Of a DNA stretch of 64,000 nt, positions 23,441 through 44,765 are shown piece by piece. The position numbers and the translations under genes are program-made. This stretch comes from Eunapius fragilis (lineage: Eukaryota > Porifera > Demospongiae > Spongillida > Spongillidae), in NCBI GenBank assembly GCA_963681505.1, contig OY811982.1, positions 8,493,044 to 8,557,043 on the forward strand, given 5' to 3'. The stretch's first letter is position 1; each line of letters begins with the position of its first letter. The notes below the pieces were generated by a model that was not told the DNA's origin, did no database searches, and saw only the letters and a program-made list of their open reading frames with translations.

Positions 23441-24545
23441 ATTGTACTTATAATAGAGCTCTTTCATCGCGTGACTTAATAGCATTCATCTTTTAATGAG
23501 TCCGCCATATTGGTGCTCGTTTACAATGGAGAAGTATGGGCTTATGCTTGGTTTTGGTACGTAACATTACTTCCGAGTGTCGTTTAAATATATATTATTG
23601 TGGTCTAACACATAAATAACATTTGTAAAAATATGATTTTTACTTGCGCCTTCGGAACGCGCTGAATTAGCAATTGTAATTATAATAGAGTTCTTTCATC
23701 GCGTGACTTAATAGCATCCATCTTCTAATTAGTCCGCCATATTGGTGCTCGTTTACAATGGAGAAGTATGGGGTTTTGGTACATAACATTATTTCAGAGT
23801 GTCGTTTAAATATATATTATTGTGGTCTAACACATGACTAACATTTGTAAAAATATGATTTTTACTTGCGCCCTCGGAGCGCGAGTTATACGTATCAAAA
23901 GTACCAAAACCGACCATAAGCCCATATATTTCTATCGTAAACCGAGCACCAATATGGCGGACAATAAAGCATTTGGCACCAAAACACTTTGGCCTACGCC
24001 CAACTATAATCCTTTGCTCCGAAAGCGGTTGACAGCATCATCTTTCAACCTAGTGCCCGCGAGCAATAGCGAGGGCCGTTGCCTCAGTACCAAGATCCTT
24101 GCTATATCATGCATTGCCATAAAACCCCGGCTAGGCAACATATGACTCTGGTCTGCATTTATAACGCGTTTCGCACTAGCAATTGAACAGCCAACAGATT
24201 CCTCTTCGCTAGCTTGAAGTCTCGTACTTATTGGAATGTAATTAACCAACCAAGTCACGCGCCAAAAATGCGCTAAGAGCGCTTTCATGGTCACATGACG
24301 CATGGGCGTAATTGCTATATTGTCCGCCGGCCATATTGGTGTGCTCGGTTTACTATGGATTTATGCTGGGTTTTGGTACTTTTGATACGCGCTCCGAGGG
24401 CAAAAGTAAAAATCACAAATGTTAACAATAATATATATATTTAAACGACGCTCTGAAGTAATCCCATACTTCTCCGAGCACCAATATGGCGGACTAATTA
24501 GAAGATGAATGCTATTAAGTCACGCGATGAAAGAGCTCTATAGTA
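23441..24545. mobile_element. composite inverted/tandem repeat element
   Basis: A unit starting TAATAGAGCTCTTTCATCGC occurs at 23451, again in direct orientation at 23683 (232-bp period), and inverted at about 24400-24545. A second inverted pair (CAAAAGTACCAAAACC near 23895 and GGTTTTGGTACTTTTG near 24371) lies inside. This looks like a TIR element with one arm tandemly duplicated. The central 24004-24303 has a 99-codon minus-strand frame of unknown nature. Confidence 0.7.
24004..24303 (-). CDS. unknown open frame in the core of a repeat element
   Basis: A 99-residue frame begins with an ATG at 24303 (MRHVTMKALLAHFW). No domain is recognised. It sits exactly in the non-palindromic core of the surrounding element, so it could be a remnant of the element's own gene. 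Coding is unproven. Confidence 0.2.
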   Translation of the reverse strand: MRHVTMKALLAHFWRVTWLVNYIPISTRLQASEEESVGCSIASAKRVINADQSHMLPSRGFMAMHDIARILVLRQRPSLLLAGTRLKDDAVNRFRSKGL

Positions 24546-24679
24546 GTAAGTGACACAGCCACCGTTAACGCGCGTTGCTCAATTGTTTAATTATTTCTTA
24601 TTATATTAATTTTACATGTAATATATATGAACAAATAAAACACATTAACTACAAAGTTATGTTTAGGAACTATATGTAT

Positions 24680-24930
24680 CACCCTCCTGAATGATCCGCC
24701 CCTTAAGAGGAGGGACCAAGCATTGGCCCGCACTAGTGTTAAGATCAGGCGGCCAGAGACCACCTTGGACTTGGGGGTGTTGGTCCTTGTGGCAAGGTGG
24801 TGGGAAGCAAGTCTTGAAAAGGCTTGGACAGCTTCCCTACCCCAAGCTCCATATGACTTCACCACAAGGGGAATGCATGACCATCCCAGCTCAGAACAAT
24901 TCATGTCCAGCAATCGCGGACATGAATAAT
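24680..24930 (-). pseudogene. retroelement ORF fragment, C-terminal part
   Basis: The minus strand reads CSELGWSCIPLVVKSYGAWG, then FSRLASHHLA, then GRLILTLVRANAWSLL. From memory this matches a block near the C terminus of ORFs in invertebrate non-LTR-type retroelements (pattern GWTCIPLVVE-YGAWG...FSRLA...LVRANARALL). It has no start and no upstream reverse transcriptase. A second piece of a similar ORF, in the same orientation and expected order, lies at 27595-27955. Confidence 0.55.
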
Positions 24931-25698
24931 TGAATACCCGCGTCACGCGATAAAAATTAATTGAACGGGAAGTGTATGCATGGAGAAATGTGTAAAAATG
25001 TTCACGGTAGCTACAATACACCTTTACGTAACGGTTTATGATAGGGATACTGATGACCCATCTTTTCTATATTCTGGTCTCTGTTGAAAAGTGTTCACTA
25101 CTAATTCCATACGCATTTTTGTGCTACTGCGTACTTTTGTACGTGAAACATCATATTGTCATGTTTCTTCAACCTTTTTTATCACTCAGCCATAAATCTA
25201 ACTTCTACACGCTGGAATATGAAGGTTGAACTACTGAGTCGTTATTTGGAGCAAGTGGTGTATTTTAGACCCTTACACACAACATTCCCAAGGCACTTTT
25301 ATGAACCGCACTTCGGGACAAATATATGAAATTATTCATTTTCATCCGACGTCACATGAGCAAATTATTGGTGCTTGGTAGAGCCGACCGTGCCTAGCCT
25401 TATAGTTTCCATAAACACCATAGCCTTATCTGGCATAGTGCCGTACACGCAAGATGGGTGTTCGGTATGAAATAAGGGATATGTACCAGTTTTGCAAGCG
25501 AACGCATTCTGTCTCTGGTAGGCCTACTTGGATGCATGTAGTTATAACTTCTACCGGCGGGTTTTTTTTTAAAGCGAGACCTTGTGCGTATACCATAAAC
25601 TAACGTATATTACTTGTAATGGCGTACGTTCTCGACTGGCGCTGGATCGAAACATATACGTACACCAAAGCTATGTGGTTAGTGACCGTGGAAGTATG
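24931..25698. other. stretch between retroelement fragment and TIR element
   Basis: Only short open frames with no recognised motif. It lies between two fragments that look like parts of one retroelement ORF, so it may be a further insertion. Confidence 0.35.
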
Positions 25699-27492
25699 GG
25701 GTGTAGCTAAAACCAGGAGCAGGAGCAGGAGCAGGAGCAGGAGTTACTACCTAAAACCAGGAGCAGGAGCAGGAGTTGCTACCTAAAACCAGGAGCAGGA
25801 GCAGGAGCAGGAGCAGGAGTCGCTACCTAAAACCAGGAGCAGGAGCAGGAGCAGGAGTAAAGGATCTAATCCAGCCGCAGATGATTATTTCAAGTGTTAC
25901 TGATATGACTAAATAAAAAATACTTTTACATTATGTACAAGTCAAGTACATCGGTCGCTTTTAACACCCAAAGGTGTTAGTGACATGCATGCGCGTGAGC
26001 TATTAAACTAACACGTGCCTGTTTAGTTCTGCCACCTTCAGGCTAGGTATGGAGCAGGCGATAACAGCTCCAGTCAGAAGTGATTGTTATGAGAATCTTG
26101 GTGAAGATAACATAACGTTTACCTATGCCAGGGGACCATTTTGCAAAGCAAAGTCCGAAATCATCAAACTTATATGCATTTGTCGGTCACCATGGATTGA
26201 GGGCAGTACATCACGAGCCATACATGGAGACAAGCAGAAAGATTTTGCCAGTCATGTATGTTGCAAATGTAAAAACTGGTTCCATCATTTCTGTCTACGA
26301 AAATGTGATTTTAAGGTTCCCAAACGCACTCATGATTTTGTGTGCCCAACATGCCAAATTAATTCCTTCGACTATTCCATGGGCACATTCAAACTACACA
26401 AATACCTGTACCTCTGACAACATTTTAACCATTTTGCTCCTTCATTGTCATGAAATTCCAACATTTATCGAATGCATTGGTAACAGTCCTGCTGAAAAAG
26501 CACTCAAAGCTGCTTTGTGTACAATGCTAGATGGAGATGTTCACAACGGAAAAACTATCATGCTTGACCATATTAAGTCAGTTCTACCCCTGAAAACCTG
26601 TGGGAAAAAAATAAACTGTTTTGGATCAGAGTATTCTAACTTCCTTCAGATATTCATTCATGTTTGGAAGTTTCACATTGTCTTGAAATGCAATTCTTCA
26701 GCGTGCCCCATATACCAAACGAAGAAAGGAGCCAAACAACGTACAGTTTACAACCTGACTATCCAATAGAGGAACAGATATGTTCTCTGTTTCCGTGTAT
26801 GGGGATGAACTTTGGCAAATGCTGTAGCCGTTTCCCAGATTCCCCTCCACACCTGAAGAAAGAAGTGAAGTCAGCAATGTTCAGAACTTGAGCACTGGGA
26901 AAACAGAAGTTTTTTTACCAATGTTGTGGAACCACTGTTGTTCAGCAGTCAACATTTTTGAGCAGGAGCCCCTGGATGATTCCTTTTGATATTGCTTCTT
27001 TTCAGGAAGACTCACTGAGTAACTTGAGAATAACCCTTCCTAGGAATATCACAGTTGATGGTAGAATGTACGTGCTGGTGGGTACACCCTGTATAAGGAA
27101 GGAGCATCTCATTTCACTGCTGCAGTTATTTGGAGAAATAAGTGGTGGTTTTATGATGGGCTCTCTGAAACAGACCAAACACGAATGACACCTATGAAAG
27201 AAGCTTACATGTCTGGACACAAAGGTTCTTATGTGATACATGTATTATTTTAGTTATTCATCATGCATATGTATTTTATTTGCTTTTGTGAACAATATAT
27301 CAATATATCAATAGTTAAATCTCAGTAACACTTGAAATAATAAAGTATTATCATCTGCAGCTGGATTAGATCCTTTACTCCTGCTCCTGCTCCTGCTCCT
27401 GGTTTTAGGTAGTAACTCCTGCTCCTGCTCCTGGTTTTAGGTACTAACTCCTGCTCCTGCTCCTGCTCCTGCTCCTGGTTTTAGCTACACCC
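25699..27492. mobile_element. 1.8 kb TIR element with modular GGAGCA arrays and perfect 10-bp TSD
   Basis: The ends GGGTGTAGCTAAAACCAGG and its complement are flanked by TGGAAGTATG at 25689-25698 and 27493-27502. Each TIR is built from modules CTAAAACC followed by a variable number of AGGAGC hexamers, four modules on the left (to about 25860) and three on the right (from about 27377). The arms continue into a shared GGATCTAATCCAG-like stretch. The only gene-like content is a broken PHD plus USP-like frame (26049-27253), and no transposase is seen. The duplication length fits Mutator-like elements but does not prove it. Confidence 0.85.
26049..27253 (+). pseudogene. PHD finger plus USP-like cysteine-protease gene, frameshifted
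   Basis: The first frame (26049-26417) encodes a PHD-type zinc finger: ICICRSPW, then HVCCKCKNWFHHFC, then FVCPTCQ. After an extra 4 bp near 26361 the next frame carries NTCTSDNILTILLLHCHE, which resembles the Cys box of ubiquitin-specific proteases (Cys codon 26407-26409). Further on come SPWMIPFDI and LPRNITVDGRMYVLVG. In a third frame SHFTAAVIWRNKWWFYDGL resembles the USP His box (His codon 27110-27112). That frame ends at the stop at 27251-27253. The order PHD, Cys box, His box is coherent, but at least three frame changes separate them, so this copy is dead. The protease assignment is motif-level inference. Confidence 0.65.
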
Positions 27493-27594
27493 TGGAAGTA
27501 TGTTGAGCGAACACGAGTGCACTTTGCTGTGTCATGTGTATAATGACTGTTAGTACTACTGTACAAAACCGATCGACAAGGCCGGACGTTGTGA

Positions 27595-27955
27595 ATGCAT
27601 TTCAGCTACTTTGTAAAGCTACAATTGGCTGAAGAACTCTATACAAAGGCAGCAGGCTTGCCACAGAGCCAATTGGAAGCTAAGATGTCAGCAGGACGTG
27701 TGTGCAGGAGCTCATGCACGTCCAAGTCCACTGCAAACTTCTGCCTTGGCACCGATGCAGGCACGATGGCAGGTTTGGGAGCACTACATCCCTGAGCTTA
27801 TTGTGCCTGGATACAGCATCACCACCTTGCTTACATGTTAAGGTATGGTGTCCTAGGGGATCCAAAGGGTGTTCTGGGCACAAAGCACAGGGAGGTGAGC
27901 CAGGTGAGGTGTCTAGCCCTAACCACCACTTGATGGCCATTTGGTGTTCATTGGA
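27595..27955 (-). pseudogene. retroelement ORF fragment with zinc-binding motif
   Basis: The minus strand reads KWWLGLDTSPGSPPCALCPE, then DPLGHHTLTCKQGGD, then RHNKLRDVV, a Cys/His cluster familiar from the region just after the reverse transcriptase in invertebrate retroelement ORFs. Further on, in another frame, DILASNWLCGKPAAF continues the pattern. It is broken by frameshifts. The TIR element at 25699-27492 lies between this fragment and the one at 24680-24930. Confidence 0.55.
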
Positions 27956-28225
27956 ATCTATAGGCTTAGGCCCAGGCCTGGAGATGGGACAGCAGAAATT
28001 GGAATGTAATTATCGTGACGTCACGGAGCACCTGCATGTTGTACACTTAAAATCGCCCGGACGTATATTTAGAACCAATTTTGTCAGGCAGTTTGCATTC
28101 GTAAAGGTTTTCAACCCCTACGCCCCTCAAATAGACGACCTCAACTATCTGCCTGCTACCGTTAATTCCCACGAGGCCTCAAAGAAACGAGCCTATGAGA
28201 ACCGATTTTGTCAATAGGCAGTTTA

Positions 28226-29592
28226 CATGGGCGTACGCAAGGGGGGGTCGATGGGTTCGAACGACCCCCCCCTCCCCTAAACGAGGTCACCTTCACCATT
28301 GGATTTTTTTTTTTTAAATCGCGTGCTAGTATTTTACATAAATTATACGCTATGTACGATTGCGCTTATACGCAGTACCGGTAATGACGGCAAAATGTAA
28401 ATTAATAACTTTGCCTCACGTCACACTTGTTCACAATTACTATGCCAGGAAAAAAGGCAGGAGAAAGAAAAAAAAAGGAAAGAAGCGGCGGCAATGTGTC
28501 AAGACATTACAAGGTATACCAAGAAAGCAAAGCAGGTGGGGTGGTTGGAGATAATAGTTTGACTGGTCCGGTTGTAGCTGGGAGGTTAGATGAGACAACG
28601 GCAAGCACAACAGATGATAGCGCTAGCCTGAGCGGGAGTGTTTTTGAAGTGCCTTGCAATACGGTCGTTGTTGCTGATGGAAGGGAAACTGAGCATAGCC
28701 CTATTTTGTTTCCCGTACCACATAGCGATCAGAGAGATGCATCAGGGTCATTGTTGTCCAGTGAAGCGTGTGTCTATGACTTATCTGCGCATCCACCAAC
28801 AGCACCAGTTATTCCAATGATAACTTCATCCATAGAATGTAACAGCAGAAATTGATGAGTTCAAGAATGATGTTGGACTATTCTTAATTGGTCAACAGCC
28901 ACCATACGTACTCCAAGCAATGACTTTAGGCCAAAAGTATCATTTGCTTAAGCATCATTTTTTACCTTCTATAGATCATACTTTTCCTGAGGAATTGAAT
29001 ACATGAGAGGATGTAAGCGACGTTTCAACTAACATACTGAGATATGGAAGAGGTAAATTGTCAATATGTTTGCACATATGGCACCCAAGACGCCTTGAAA
29101 TGGACAATATAGTACTACATTAGTTGATTAATTGTTCTAACAATCAATATGTCATCTGTTTTTAAATCAAATATATTCAGCTATCATTTTATGATATAGA
29201 TTGATAATCTCATGTTTTACTGAGAACCTTGATTTGATTCCTCATGTTGAATGTTTGCATGATTTATGAATGCATGCACAAGCATATTCTAATCAGGTAA
29301 CAATCCTGTGCCAATATTGTTATTATTAGTCCATTGAAGTGTATTAGATTGGTTTTCATGATGGAGTGGAAAGGTCAAAAATATTGATTATGCATGGTTG
29401 TAGTAATTAATCGGTCTCCCTTAGTTATGCAACTTACTTTTTAGCGCCAATGGATATTTATTATCCCGAATAGCATCATACAAAGCATCGATGTACAAAA
29501 TGGAAATAACACTCAAGTACATATTATTGTAATTAAGGTCACCTATTAAAAACATTCGACCCCTCCTTTCCTGAAGGCTGCGTACGCCCATG
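28226..29592. mobile_element. hAT-like non-autonomous element
   Basis: Short inverted termini CATGGGCGTACGCA (28226-28239) and the complement (29579-29592) are flanked by GTTTA on both sides (28221-28225 and 29593-29597). Subterminal C/G runs, with GGGTTCGAACGACCCC on the left, are typical in style of hAT-type elements. It carries the N-terminal part of a possible transposase (28441-28999) and no catalytic domain. The 5-bp duplication is shorter than the usual 8 bp for hAT, so the family call is tentative. Confidence 0.55.
28441..28999 (+). pseudogene. truncated TTF/ZMYM-like hAT transposase N terminus
   Basis: ATG at 28441 opens a basic, Ser-rich frame (MPGKKAGERKKKERSGG). The frame stops at 28853-28855. 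Just before it a splice-like acceptor (TGTAACAGCAG) leads into EIDEFKNDVGLFLIGQ, then GQKYHLLKHHFLPS and HTFPEEL, ending in TGA. The pattern DVG-L, KY-LL-HH-P and FP resembles the start of TTF-type domains in hAT-derived proteins. The rest of the protein is missing. Confidence 0.4.
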
Positions 29593-29794
29593 GTTTACCA
29601 GACCGCTTCCAGGGGTGGACAGGGACGTTAATCATCATTGTTTGGGCGTGGCTACGAAATATTGCGCATAAAAGAGGAAGATGTACCCGGGGTCTGGGGC
29701 TTTGCCCCAGCCGCTTTATACTGTTATCACGTTACTTCGGCGCGTTTTCGTATCATCAGGGCGACGTAAGACACCGCCCCTTGTACTATGAAAT
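29593..29794. other. short spacer with no recognised feature
   Basis: Between the hAT-like element and the inverted PHD copy. It contains CCCGGGGTCTGGGGCTTTGC and nothing recognised. Confidence 0.3.
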
Positions 29795-30277
29795 TTAATT
29801 TATTTTTCTCCCACAGGTTTTCAGGGGTAGAACTGACTTAATATGGTCAAGCATGATAGTTTTTCCGTTGTGAACATCTCCATCTAGCATTGTACACAAA
29901 GCAGCTTTGAGTGCTTTTTCAGCAGGACTGTTACCAATGCATTCGATAAATGTTGGAATTTCATGACAATGAAGGAGCAAAATGGTTAAAATGTTGTCAG
30001 AGGTACAGGTATTTGTGTAGTTTGAATGTGCCCATGGAATAGTCGAAGGAATTTGGCATGTTGGGCACACAAAATCATGAGTGCGTTTGGGAACCTTAAA
30101 ATCACATTTTCGTAGACAGAAATGATGGAACCAGTTTTTACATTTGCAACATACATGACTGGCAAAATCTTTCTGCTTGTCTCCATGCATGTATGGCTCG
30201 TGATGTACTGCCCTCAATCCATGGTGACCGACAAATGCATATAAGTTTGATGATTTCGGACTTTGCTTTGCAAAATG
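29795..30277 (-). pseudogene. second, inverted copy of the PHD/USP-like gene (5' and 3' truncated)
   Basis: This is nearly identical to 26133-26620 but inverted. Here the PHD part (CKCKNWFHHFCLRKCDFKVP) and the Cys-box part (NTCTSDNILTILLL) lie in one open frame, because the 4 bp present near 26361 are absent. It has its own 4-bp insertion near 30186 upstream, which puts the N-terminal part out of frame. The copy ends abruptly at a poly(C) run at 30280-30305 and, on the other side, after KTCGRKIN. No GGAGCA-type TIR is attached. Confidence 0.7.
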
Positions 30278-30279
30278 GC

Positions 30280-30305
30280 CCCCCCCCCCCCCCCCCCCCC
30301 CCCCC
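30280..30305. repeat. poly(C) tract at the truncation point of a pseudogene
   Basis: About 26 C at the exact 5' breakpoint of the inverted PHD/USP-like copy. Confidence 0.9.
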
Positions 30306-30759
30306 ATGTATCCGCCCCTGGCTTCTCGCGTAACGGTGATGTCATCTGCAAGCTGCGAGTGTGGTTTGAGTACGAGACTAGGTTTCAATACAGCCTTCCC
30401 CCGTTAGTAGCGCCACGTTTTTTTCCTGCACCACCACCATACTTAGGGCATAGATTGCACATTGTAGACATAGATAATGTGTCCTCCATGAACGTATGAC
30501 AATTAATTTTTACCTCCGCCTGAACAAAGTTAACATCATATCAAAGTGGCCAATACAGCAGATAGCCCGACCAACCGATCCGTGGGAATCCGAACGTACT
30601 GCTGGTACGCCACGCTCTTCCACCGACATAATGTTTTAATGACGGAGTCTTCGACCCCTTTTTGCGCAGCCGTCGTAGCTGCCCCAATCCGGAAACTGTA
30701 ACGAGGGAATGTGCTAATATAATAATGAGTGCACTCTTAACGAAACTATACATGTGGAT
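30306..30759. other. no recognised gene
   Basis: Open frames on both strands are short and without motifs. Nothing is supported here. Confidence 0.3.
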
Positions 30760-30835
30760 TAGTTGGGCATAATTTTTGTGCGGGTTTGGTACCCGACCTT
30801 CCGCCAACACGCGAAGGTCGGGCTACGCCCAACTA
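30760..30835. mobile_element. 76-bp hairpin MITE with 9-bp imperfect TSD
   Basis: The ends TAGTTGGGC and GCCCAACTA enclose an inner hairpin (CCCGACCTTC and GAAGGTCGGG). CATGTGGAT at 30751-30759 and CACGTGGAT at 30836-30844 form a target duplication with one mismatch. Confidence 0.7.
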
Positions 30836-31118
30836 CACGTGGATGTGAATTTTGGCAGAGATAATTTTGGTGACAAGATTTGTTTATTACCTTATCACAT
30901 GACTGTGGGAGTGTCACGTGACTGCTCGCATCTGATTGGTAGCGACAGAATTCTGCGACGAAATACAGGTCTGGGTTTGAGACTAGCTAGCTTTTGCAAT
31001 AATAACGCCCGCTTGTAGTCGGGTCCGCCCGACTAGCCCGCTTGCGCTATCAATTTGATTTAACTAGCGTCTGGAGTTTCTATTTTTATAGGGTCCCTAT
31101 CTCACCGATCGGTGCGAC

Positions 31119-31236
31119 TAGTCTCGTACCCAGACCCATATCGCAGCTGCGGATGGATTACATCACCGCTACGCGAGTAGTGTAGGCGGTGATGTATTCA
31201 ATCCGCAGCTGCGATGTGGGTCTGGGTACGAGACTA
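31119..31236. mobile_element. 118-bp hairpin MITE with perfect 9-bp TSD
   Basis: Arms of about 50 bp begin TAGTCTCGTACCCAGACCC and are complementary across a small loop near 31170-31185. CGGTGCGAC occurs directly on both sides (31110-31118 and 31237-31245). It shares the TAG start and duplication length with the 76-bp MITE at 30760, so both could be mobilised by a Mutator-like transposase. Confidence 0.88.
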
Positions 31237-31246
31237 CGGTGCGACT

Positions 31247-31844
31247 GCCATCAGTGCGATTTGAACTTGAAGCGGAAAAAAAAACAAGCGTCGATATTTC
31301 TTTTGTGAGATACCGATGTAGCGTCCCGCACATCACATTGAGCACGAATAATTACATTCACAAGAAAGTTGTAAAAAACTACTACATGTATCGACCATTA
31401 GTTATTTCACCGCTTACACGCATTAATACTTCGCTAAGAAACAGCTTCTATACAACCGTGAAGGTGTTGCGCCAATCCCTCGTACTTTTTAACTCCTATT
31501 TGTTGTCCTGAACGAATATTCATAAATCCTCTCCTGAATCTGTACAAAATTGGATCGGTACAATACAGTATTGCTAACCCACCCCCCCCCCCCCCCCCCG
31601 CAAGAGCGATATATTTTATAATCTGTGATCTAAACGGTCACTCGCGGATGATCAATTGGTTCACGTCTGATTAGCTAATAATAATACAAAATAATGTACA
31701 GTTGAAAACTACCATTTCTTCAAAGCCATAAAAGACACAGTACACGTATTTATACACATACAAATTGATTTTTCAATCAGAAAGTCCATGATATTGTTTT
31801 TTTTGGCTAAAGCTTATACATTCTTCTCATTTGGTCAGAGATGT
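31247..31844. other. intergenic, downstream of EPRS
   Basis: Contains a poly(C) tract near 31581-31600 and AT-rich sequence. It marks the change from transposon-rich to gene-dense sequence. No gene is recognised. Confidence 0.5.
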
Positions 31845-44094
<12,250 letters not shown>

Positions 44095-44765
44095 CCTCGA
44101 ACACAACAAGCCACGTGTTTTTAACCCTTTATTGTTGATTGCCTTTGGTCCACGAGGTCCCCGTAATTTGCCTCGGCCCCGCCCCAAGAACATTTCCTCG
44201 TTCCCTCTCGAAGTTGTCCGAGCCTTCGCGAACGTTATATCCCTAGAAAATTTTTATTCTATTTTTTATTCTATTTGCAGGTTTCTAGGGATAATAGCTG
44301 AGCGTGTTGTTCTACATACTGCGTGATTATTACACAATGCTGAACAGCTATTTCTATAAATTGACTATAATCTCATTTCAGTTAAGCCACTTACACTTTA
44401 AAAGCATAAATTATACTAGCGTCCACCTCTATTTTATTCTATTGCATAGAATAAAAGCTACAAATTTTTACCATCTATGTATCCCCGTAATCGCACTGCC
44501 TTAGTTCCGCTACAGCTTCCGCTCTTAACATTTGTGTTTGGGATTCTATCTGTAGTGTGATGCTGTATACAATATCTGTGCACTGGATGTCTCAAAGAAA
44601 CGTGGTTTTCACGATATTCTAAGTTAAAGTTTTTTTATTCTATTTTTTATTCTATTTGAGAGTTTCTAGGGCTAGAAGGCAATTTTGAATATAAATATTC
44701 GCGTTTCGTCATGATAAGTCAATCCAATCGAAAGAGCAAACTTTTGAAGAGACTAGACGGTCGGA
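44095..44765. promoter_or_regulatory. divergent promoter region of EPRS and the J-protein gene
   Basis: 671 bp separate the two start codons. A module TTTTTATTCTATTTTTTATTC followed by GTTTCTAGGG occurs twice in the same orientation (about 44251-44290 and 44630-44670). One TTCTAGGG has a facing CCCTAGAA. These palindromic TTCTAG/CTAGAA blocks loosely resemble heat-shock elements but do not keep the canonical nGAAn spacing. Confidence 0.5.

Noticed and set aside
44251..44670. Canonical heat-shock element upstream of the J-protein gene
   Set aside because: TTCTAG and CTAGAA blocks occur, but no run of three properly spaced nGAAn units was found.
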